Source of the DNA: Planctomycetota bacterium
Lineage (GTDB): Bacteria; Planctomycetota; Phycisphaerae; UBA1845; PWPN01
Assembly: GCA_022711465.1 (NCBI GenBank)
Contig: JAKLEZ010000004.1
Span: forward strand, 62,001 to 126,000
Reading direction: 5' to 3'
Length of the DNA stretch: 64,000 bases
Part shown: positions 58,401 to 64,000 of the stretch, piece after piece
Layout of the letters: each line of letters starts with the position of its first letter
Numbering within the stretch: the stretch's first letter is position 1
Notes under the pieces: generated by a model
Seen by the model: only the letters and a program-made list of their open reading frames with translations
What the model was told of the DNA's origin: nothing
Databases searched by the model: none
Translations under genes and position numbers: made by a program

Positions 58401-59081
58401 AACTGGCGGAGCATCGCGACCAACGGCGACAGGATCTGGGAGACCGACACCAGTGGCACGGTGAACGAGAACACCGGGCTGCTCAAGACGACTCTCTCGC
58501 TGGCTGCGGGCAGCTACGACCTCTATGGTATCTTCTGGAACAACTCGCCGAGTTCGGTGCTCAACGACGGCGTCTGGGATATCGGCTTCCGCGTCGGTGA
58601 GACGGGAGCCTTCAGCGTTTTCACCAAGGCCAACACGTTCCTCGCCAGCGACGTCGCCACCCACGAGTTCGCCGACTCGAGCCCGCCGGTCGTCACCCGC
58701 CAGGGCACCCAGCCCGCCCAAGTCCTGCTGATCGCCCCGCTGGGCCGATTCGAGATCACCGGGCCGATTGACATTTACGTGGACGCATCGGGTACGACTT
58801 CGGCCAGCGATGACGAGCGCACTTGGTACGACGGCATCGGCTACGTGGCCGCATGCCCCAGCCCGTTCGCGGACACGGACGGCGACCGGGACGTAGACCA
58901 GCAGGACTTCGGCGTCTTTCAGTTGTGCTACACGGGCTCGTCGTTCAGCGGCGTGCTGCCGTTCGAATGCGGCTGTCTGGATCACGTTCCGGACGGCAAG
59001 ATCGACCTGGTGGACCTAGCCGCCTTCGTGGACTGCGTGAGCGGTCCGGCGATCGCCGCTGATCCGAGTTGCGGCGATTGA
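55407..59081 (+). CDS. Large secreted multidomain protein with three duplicated modules and dockerin-like end
   Basis: Protein of 1224 residues. Signal peptide RLIAAMTVLILASATAVQA. A ~190-residue beta module starting ITYVDA.PN and ending W[FY]DGIGY occurs three times (about 23-222, 318-505, 950-1150). Ig-like repeats of about 75 residues (V.VNVYL...LIGSA.GSPP.TPA.LTV) separate them, and a LamG-like segment lies at about 510-770. The C-terminus has two EF-hand-type loops (DTDGDRDVDQQD and DHVPDGKIDLVD) in the spacing used by dockerin-like ends of planctomycete proteins. The ATG at 55407 has AGGAGGTG upstream. It is probably a cell-surface or matrix protein. The gene ends 70 bases before the next, which shares modules. 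Confidence 0.8.
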   Translation: MTRLIAAMTVLILASATAVQAEITYVDATPNGEGVNVTVQGATPTEDAPANFMLDEEDSGSSPAESDTDGIWGERNRTAMNGGNVLVARGVTDGTDDGNGILWTSTPTLTAGTYNVYLFFWINSNGNGIWDISAAIGELNSFDGLTDYTKNNATNISGAALFDGYDLPTTLKKADGAQHLFAVKLGQVVLSSDGEITVSTAGRLQTTSDNRTWFDGIGYQKVETCADLAVVTIQKPVAPGAATVTVTGVSPEAESVNVYLDPATLIGSAAGSPPNTPANLTVTLSRPAAFNEVLLSRQVVGGIEQCGAAPTTRVVVPRITYVDAVPNTTGSDGNTTVDGVLVDLVALPDDPTGNVATGGDVGGPGDDGLWYLRPRPMTNAKTVWEAPEVVSPLVTTLSLAAGTYQLYGLFWNNASNDGAWDVAFRVGSGNPLVFGKGNATLSTPDGSEFTNVPPVSTRDATQWMLIAPLGEYEITGPIEIRIDSPQQGVSDDPRTWYDGIGYELVSPASPLPVSDGFGDGDRNNDGLRDDPDGSGSGLLDDPADVGLQWWRVFRTGSENQIVRVAHDLVAPDGLGDDNALQVSVTGNQAYQVASLPPTLLANAGESIRLTAQVRFTSMTDYRDTLRFGLLNQGVTSVTLDQLTPAIIEDDCSYFATVATGAVGAAARIAANSSGGADGSIFGLDENIVTENPFSRMINDNLPHSLSLTVIHAFGDSALIDYSIDGSTALRGHDPSFPVFYFNGVGFGSVPSPGISYHLDDVLIESGVATTCQAIPSVTVESIIPSDATDVVVNGIVPQAERVNVYLDGNLIGSATGSPPGTPATLTVPITASPPLSGLVTARQVVNGVESCWTASGVQVNNCAAVGAVSIQGALVGDTTVTVVGIDATATTVNVYANGTTLIGTAPTEEGAASVIVTVSPLRHDARISATQIIRRVESCMPTGVQVISGRITYVDAVPNTTGTDGNTTLDGVLADLIVLPDDPTGNVTTAGVADDNLWNWRSIATNGDRIWETDTSGTVNENTGLLKTTLSLAAGSYDLYGIFWNNSPSSVLNDGVWDIGFRVGETGAFSVFTKANTFLASDVATHEFADSSPPVVTRQGTQPAQVLLIAPLGRFEITGPIDIYVDASGTTSASDDERTWYDGIGYVAACPSPFADTDGDRDVDQQDFGVFQLCYTGSSFSGVLPFECGCLDHVPDGKIDLVDLAAFVDCVSGPAIAADPSCGD

Positions 59082-59151
59082 TCCGTTCGCGGCGCGGTCC
59101 CAGCCCGGTGATGCCGGTCGTCGGGGGGCCGTGGAACGGGGGGCGTGGTTC

Positions 59152-61614
59152 ATGGATGTGAAGCGGTTGTGCCGGGGGCTTGCGGCCGGGGTGGCGGCCA
59201 TCGCGGTGACAGGCCCATTGCCCTTGAGGGCGACCGACGATGTTGCCGGCGCCTTGACGGTGCTCAACGACAACGGTGCCTGGTGCTGGTACCAGGGCGA
59301 ACGGGCCATCATTCACGACGGCAAGCTGATTGTCGGCTCGGTTGCGGATGCCAGCGGGACGGGCGGAACGGTGCGCGACGGCAACATTGAGGTGGCCACG
59401 TGCGACTTCCGCTCGGGCCGAATCACCCGGTTCGTGCTCCGCGCCAACCTCGAAGCCGACGATCACAACTCTCCTGGGCTGCTCGTCCGGCCCGACGGCC
59501 GGTACCTGGCCATGTATGCCCGCCACGGCTCGGACGCTTTCAGCCGCTGGCGGATCTCCGCGGACCCGGGGGATACCGCCGCGTGGTGGCCGGAACAGAC
59601 GTTCGATCACGGGACCGGTGCCACCTACTCCAACCTCTATCGCCTGTCCGGTGAGAACGGCGGCGCGGGCTGCCTGTACGACCTGGTCCGCACGGTCGGC
59701 ATCGACCCGAACCTGCTGACCTCTGACGACAACGGCCAGACGTGGGGCTACGCCGGGCGCCTGCTCGACTGGCCGACGCCCACGGGCGATCCCAAATTCA
59801 CCGGCTCCGACGGCAGTCGCCCCTACCTCCGCTACGCCTCGAACGGAGTGGATGAGATTCACTTCATCGCCAGCGACGACCATCCGCGGGCCTATGACAA
59901 CAGCATTTACCACGGCGTGATTCGCGGCGGCAGGGTATACGATTCCTTCGGCAGCATCGTTGACGAGAACGTCTTCGACGGCTTGGCGAAGCAGCCCAAC
60001 GACTACACCACGGTTTTCGACACCGATATCTCGCCTCTCGGTTTCGCCTGGACGACCGATCTTCGCCTAGACGGGCAAGGCCGACCTTACGCCCTGTTCA
60101 CCGCCCGAGCCAACAACAGCGACAGCACGGACCACCGGTTTCTCTACGCCCGCTTCGACGGAGCGGCCTGGCAGGTGCACGAAATCGCGAGGGCGGGCGG
60201 GTATCTTTACGCCTCAGAGAACGACTACACCGGACTTGGGGCTTTGGACCCGCGTCGAGCGGACACGGTGTACATCTCCACCAAGATCGACCCCCGCACC
60301 GATTCGGCCGGTGCTCACTACGAGATCTACAAGGGCGTCACCGTGGATGGAGGGGCTGCGTGGACGTGGACGGCGGTCACCTCCAACTCGACGGTCGACA
60401 ACCTCCGCCCGGTCGTGCCGCCCAGCGACGGCTCCCAGGAAGCCCTGCTGTGGCTGCGCGGTACGTACGCCAGCTACACGAACTTCAGCACCCAGGTCGT
60501 CGCTCTGCTGGTGCCCCCGCTGGCCTGTGCGGAGGTACCCGCGGTCACGGTGGAGTCACCGATATCTCCAGGTGCGACGACCGCCACGATCAGTGGCATT
60601 GTCCCCGAGGCCGAGAGCGTCCATGTCTACGTGAACGGCCTCACCATGGTCGGTTCTGCCGCGGGCGACCCGCCGAACACGCCGCCCACTCTGACTGTCG
60701 CCGTCGCCCCGCTCGCGCTCAACGACCGGGTCAGTGCTCGACAGGTAGTGGCGGGACAAGAGAGCTGCGCGCCGGCGTCTGAAGTGAAGGTGTGGGCGCC
60801 GCTGCGGATCACCTGCGTTGACGCCGACCCCAACACCGACGGGATTGACGGCAATACGACGATCAACGGCAGCTGGGTCGACACCGGCACGGGCGGCAAC
60901 GCCACCGCCAGCGCGAGCGCGGGATCGGGCAATGACCTCAAGTGGCACATCCGTTCGCGAACGACGGTGAACGGCGGCGAGGTCTGGGAGGCGGGCGGGG
61001 CGGAAGTGCCCCCTATTCTGATCACCACCCTGACTCTTCCGGCGGGCACTTACGACCTGTACGGCCTGTTCTGGAACAACGCGAGCAACGCCGGTCTGTG
61101 GGACGTCCAGTTCCGGGTGGGCTCGTCGGGTGCATTCACGACCTTCAACAAGGGTAACGCGATCCTTTCGGCCGCCGATGGCAGCGACTTCGTCAACGCG
61201 ACGACAACGCGGGACGACGCCGGCAACTACCAGGTGCTGATGATCGCCCCGCTGGGCCGGTTCCAGTTGACCGGAGCGATTGACATTCAGGTCAGAGCGG
61301 CCGATCTGGTGTCGGGTAGCTCGGATGACCGAACCTGGTACGATGGGGTCGGGCATGCACCGGTGTGCAACGTCCCATTCGCCGATGCCGACGGCGACCA
61401 GGACGTGGACCAGGGCGATTTTGGGGCATTCCAGGCGTGTTACACCGGTCCGGGTGGCGGTGTTCCGGACCACTGCGCGTGCTTCAATCGCCCGGAAGGC
61501 CTTGCCGGGAGCGACAACGACGTGGATGCCGCCGATCTGGCTGCTTTCGTCCTATGCGTCACCGGGCCGGAGATCGCCTGGTCGCAGCACCTCCGGCCCG
61601 ACTGCACCCCGTAG
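59152..61614 (+). CDS. Secreted BNR-repeat protein with shared module and dockerin-like end
   Basis: Protein of 820 residues. A signal peptide (GLAAGVAAIAVTGPLPLRA) is followed by a 440-residue beta-propeller-like domain with BNR_4-type patterns (HDGKLIVGSVAD, YLAMYARHGSDAFSRWRIS, TSDDNGQTWGYAGRLL, IHFIASDDHPR), seen in sialidase-fold and polysaccharide-lyase-like proteins. After it come one Ig-like repeat, one ITCVDADPN...WYDGVGH module shared with the preceding protein, and two EF-hand loops (DADGDQDVDQGD, SDNDVDAADL). The ATG at 59152 is preferred over GTG 59131. It probably binds or cleaves extracellular polysaccharide; the catalytic residues are not identified. Confidence 0.78.
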   Translation: MDVKRLCRGLAAGVAAIAVTGPLPLRATDDVAGALTVLNDNGAWCWYQGERAIIHDGKLIVGSVADASGTGGTVRDGNIEVATCDFRSGRITRFVLRANLEADDHNSPGLLVRPDGRYLAMYARHGSDAFSRWRISADPGDTAAWWPEQTFDHGTGATYSNLYRLSGENGGAGCLYDLVRTVGIDPNLLTSDDNGQTWGYAGRLLDWPTPTGDPKFTGSDGSRPYLRYASNGVDEIHFIASDDHPRAYDNSIYHGVIRGGRVYDSFGSIVDENVFDGLAKQPNDYTTVFDTDISPLGFAWTTDLRLDGQGRPYALFTARANNSDSTDHRFLYARFDGAAWQVHEIARAGGYLYASENDYTGLGALDPRRADTVYISTKIDPRTDSAGAHYEIYKGVTVDGGAAWTWTAVTSNSTVDNLRPVVPPSDGSQEALLWLRGTYASYTNFSTQVVALLVPPLACAEVPAVTVESPISPGATTATISGIVPEAESVHVYVNGLTMVGSAAGDPPNTPPTLTVAVAPLALNDRVSARQVVAGQESCAPASEVKVWAPLRITCVDADPNTDGIDGNTTINGSWVDTGTGGNATASASAGSGNDLKWHIRSRTTVNGGEVWEAGGAEVPPILITTLTLPAGTYDLYGLFWNNASNAGLWDVQFRVGSSGAFTTFNKGNAILSAADGSDFVNATTTRDDAGNYQVLMIAPLGRFQLTGAIDIQVRAADLVSGSSDDRTWYDGVGHAPVCNVPFADADGDQDVDQGDFGAFQACYTGPGGGVPDHCACFNRPEGLAGSDNDVDAADLAAFVLCVTGPEIAWSQHLRPDCTP

Positions 61615-61878
61615 AACGCAGGCCGTGTTCGGACTCCATCCTGTCCCGCCTGGTCCGCGACCGCGGAACACGCGTTATGTTCTGGTCATCAATCTCCTGC
61701 TCAGCCACGCCCTGCCTGGAGGAGGCCAAGGTCAACGATCGAGAGGGTGCGCGGCGGAAGCGGTCGCGGATGGCGGTTCGGGCCCCTTTTTTCTGAGTGG
61801 TCGGTCTTCCAGAGGCGTACTAGAATCGACACACAGTTGGAGAGCCAACATGAGGACATCTAACTCAAGGAGAGCGCC

Positions 61879-62517
61879 ATGAGCAACGTCGAGGAGACAT
61901 GCTGTCGCGAGCTGCAGGTAGGCAAACCCGCCCCGGCATTCAAGGGCACGGCCGTGGTCGGCTCCGAGTTCAAGCAGCTCAGCTATGAGAACGGGACGTT
62001 GATCGTCGGCGACCAGAAGTATACCGGCAAGTACGTTGTCTTGTTCTTCTACCCCCTGGATTTCACTTTCGTCTGCCCAACCGAGATCATTGCGTTCAGT
62101 GACCGGATTGAGGAGTTCGAGAAGCTCGGCGCCAAGGTGGTTGGTGCTTCGGTGGACAGCCATTTTACCCATCTGGCCTGGAAGAACACCCCGCGCAAGC
62201 AAGGCGGGCTGGGCGAGATCCGCTACCCGTTGCTGGCCGACCTGAACAAGGAGGCGGCCTGCAACTACGCGGTGCTGCTGGACGGTGGCGTTGCGGCCCG
62301 CGGCCTTTTCATCATTGACGACAAAGGGATTCTGCAGACCTACACGGTCAACAATCTTGGCGTCGGCCGGAGCGTGGATGAAGCCCTGCGGCTGATCCAG
62401 GCCTATCAGTACGTGGCCAAGAACGGCGAAGTATGCCCGGCGAACTGGAAGCCCGGCGACAAGACCATGAAGCCAGATCCGAAGGGTTCCCTAGATTACT
62501 TCAAGGACGTGAAATAG
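61879..62517 (+). CDS. Typical 2-Cys peroxiredoxin (AhpC/Prx1 type)
   Basis: Protein of 212 residues that reduces hydrogen and organic peroxides in the cytoplasm. The peroxidatic Cys is in [10 protein letters not shown] (residue about 64) and the resolving Cys in GEVCPANW (about 185). Both GGLG and a C-terminal YF motif are present, the pair linked to overoxidation-sensitive peroxiredoxins. The ATG has AAGGAGAG ten bases upstream. Its reductant is not encoded nearby. It stands alone between the secreted proteins and the M16 gene. Confidence 0.93.
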   Translation: MSNVEETCCRELQVGKPAPAFKGTAVVGSEFKQLSYENGTLIVGDQKYTGKYVVLFFYPLDFTFVCPTEIIAFSDRIEEFEKLGAKVVGASVDSHFTHLAWKNTPRKQGGLGEIRYPLLADLNKEAACNYAVLLDGGVAARGLFIIDDKGILQTYTVNNLGVGRSVDEALRLIQAYQYVAKNGEVCPANWKPGDKTMKPDPKGSLDYFKDVK

Positions 62518-62675
62518 GAGTTCCCGCCGGGCCAGGTCGGTTCCCGCGGTGGCCAGTGGTCCTGGCGTGGTCCGTTCCGTGCTTGTCGCTGCTCGCGGAG
62601 GGCGACGGCGGGCCCGGTCGAGCCGGAGCAACGCAGGCCCTCCCGACGGGTGAGTGTGCCACGGGGAGTCGGCGG

Positions 62676-64000
62676 TCACGGTGTTCCGGCGGGCGTCTTG
62701 TCCTTCGCGTCCGCCGGCTGGGCGGGAACTGAGGCCGGGGCGACCGGAACGGCGGTCACGGTGAAGGTCCTGGCCGGGGTGAAGTACTTCCTGAACGTAG
62801 CCTGGACTTCCTCGGCAATCATGGATTCGATGGCCGCCTTCACCGTCTTCGGCTCGTCCAGGCTTCGCCCGCGATGGTCGAGGTGTTCCAGCAGCTCGAC
62901 CCAGTAGCTCGGCTCCTTCATCGAGATGTCGAGGGTATTGAGGACCTGCTTGCGGGCGTTCTCCAGTTCCTCGGGCCTGGGGCCCGACTCCGCGAACCGG
63001 GCGAAGAGCTTGTGGACCTCCTCGGCGACGCGTTCCGCGTTGGTCGGTTTGCACTTTGAGCCGGCCTGGAACGTGCCCGCGTCGCGGTAGGTCCAGGAAG
63101 GCACGAAGGACGCGCCGATGGAGTAGACGAGTCCCAGCTCTTCCCGGACGGTCTTGATCAACCGGCTGCTGAGGATATTGGCGCCGACCTGCATGGCTCG
63201 CCGGTCCGCGACATTCTGGCCGTCGCAGGCCACGAATCCGGAGTATGCCACGGCGCTTGGCGTCACGGTGGCGACATCGACCCTGCGATTCAAGGGACCC
63301 CTGGGTCGTGCCAGGGTTCGCAGCTTGTCCAGGTGCTCGACGCCGCGTTTGCGGGGGGCCAGCGAGCCGAGGTAGCGTTCCACAAGGGGCCGGGACTGTT
63401 CCCAGGTCATATCACCCACCACGGCCACTTCGATCGGGGCTTCCTGGCAGAGTCGCTTGAACCATGCCTGTCCCTGGGCCATGGAGAGGGCCTCGAGGTT
63501 CTCCTTCTTGACGGTCATTCGCCGCGGATCGCCGCCGCTGAGCAGGTCGCTCATGGCCTCGACCGCCTGGAATGCGACGTTGGTCTTGGCCTCCTCCAGC
63601 TGGCGCAGGCTCTCGAGTTTCCAGTTCTTGAAGGCTGTCTCCTCGATCTTTCCATCGATGAGCAAGGCGTAGGCCAATTGCAGCCCAGATTCCAGGTCCT
63701 TGGGCGAGCCGGAGACTCGGACCATGAAGGCGTCGTCGGCGCTGGCCCCGCCGCCCACGCTGATGTTCTTGCCGAGCATCAGGTCGCGGACAGCGGTTGA
63801 ACTGAGCCGGCCGGTCGCCGGGTTGCTGATTGCCAGGGCGGCCACCGAAGTGACTCCGAGGTTGGCCCGGGTCTCCTCGATTCCGCCACCGGCCAGGCTG
63901 ACGGTGACGGTCACCGAGTCCTTCTTGTAATCCATGAAGCGGTGATGGATGCGAACGCCGTTGGACAGCCAGGCATGAGTCACGCCCAGGTCCTTGTTCT
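62676..64000 (-). CDS. M16-family zinc peptidase, C-terminal part (5' end beyond the window)
   Basis: About 440 residues are visible and the frame stays open to the right edge, reading NKDLGVTHAWLSNGVRIHH at the border. This resembles the start of the second half of a two-domain M16B peptidase (PqqL type). It carries the R/Y site of the inactive half (SSRLIKTVREELGLVYSIGASF) and WLSNGVRI, but no HxxEH motif, which should lie in the missing half. The C-terminal tail (PASVPAQPADAKDKTPAG) is low complexity. The GTG at 63983 is only an apparent start. Confidence 0.82.
   Translation of the reverse strand, partial: NKDLGVTHAWLSNGVRIHHRFMDYKKDSVTVTVSLAGGGIEETRANLGVTSVAALAISNPATGRLSSTAVRDLMLGKNISVGGGASADDAFMVRVSGSPKDLESGLQLAYALLIDGKIEETAFKNWKLESLRQLEEAKTNVAFQAVEAMSDLLSGGDPRRMTVKKENLEALSMAQGQAWFKRLCQEAPIEVAVVGDMTWEQSRPLVERYLGSLAPRKRGVEHLDKLRTLARPRGPLNRRVDVATVTPSAVAYSGFVACDGQNVADRRAMQVGANILSSRLIKTVREELGLVYSIGASFVPSWTYRDAGTFQAGSKCKPTNAERVAEEVHKLFARFAESGPRPEELENARKQVLNTLDISMKEPSYWVELLEHLDHRGRSLDEPKTVKAAIESMIAEEVQATFRKYFTPARTFTVTAVPVAPASVPAQPADAKDKTPAGTP

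Overview
The window is a GC-rich bacterial chromosome segment, most likely from a planctomycete of the Phycisphaerae type. The lineage call is an inference from several hallmarks: a PEP-CTERM protein, large secreted proteins ending in dockerin-like EF-hand pairs, type III glutamine synthetase, a prepilin-type protein with adjacent zinc-ribbon protein, and a small family with the R-x-D/E-A-N-R-R-N-A...STGPRTPxGKxRS motif that is frequent in this group. No insertion sequence, CRISPR array, rRNA or phage module was seen. One tRNA gene, Gln(CTG), is present.

Layout. 1-4.4 kb: ordinary genes (fabI 5' end, metallo-beta-lactamase-fold hydrolase, cell-wall amidase, tRNA-Gln). 5.2-27.5 kb: a gene island beginning about 0.8 kb after the tRNA. 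It has three transcription units. Unit A (+, 5216-12676) encodes a zinc-ribbon GTPase of the DO-GTPase2 type, a membrane zinc-ribbon protein, a vWA protein, a small FGE-sulfatase-fold protein, a GAP1-N-type GTPase-associated protein and a second, membrane-anchored DO-GTPase2 paralogue. Unit B (-, 20503-12645) encodes an unknown protein, a membrane M48 peptidase, a CFI-box protein, a secreted beta-barrel/TPR protein and a HerA-type ATPase with two Cys clusters. Unit C (+, 20832-27452) encodes a radical-SAM activase-like protein, two coiled-coil proteins and an ATPase with three CbxX-type AAA+ domains. A and B converge and overlap; B and C diverge. I read this as one composite GTPase/AAA+/protease system, possibly a conflict or envelope-surveillance system, and it is the main finding.

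27.5-31.6 kb: a secreted zinc-phospholipase-C-like protein and a PEP-CTERM carbohydrate-binding/lectin protein with a clear terminator. 32.1-36.6 kb: a cytochrome-bd-superfamily pair in which the first subunit carries a c-type heme motif, an anion-transporter-family protein and TatA. 37.0-43.7 kb: a nitrogen-assimilation block (glutamine synthetase III, PII, ammonium transporter, GAF-AAA-Fis sigma54 activator). Three copies of the palindrome TACCGNNTGGTA (two extended to CTACCGNNTGGTAG) lie upstream of glnN, upstream of amt and at the start of the activator gene, and sigma54-like elements lie between two of these sites and their genes.

43.8-49.2 kb: two paralogous metzincin lipoproteins flanking a zinc-ribbon protein, an aminotransferase remnant and a fucose-isomerase-like protein. 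49.5-53.3 kb: an oversized carB. 53.6-64.0 kb: prepilin-type protein, zinc-ribbon membrane protein, two large secreted modular proteins with shared duplicated modules, a 2-Cys peroxiredoxin and the C-terminal part of an M16 peptidase.
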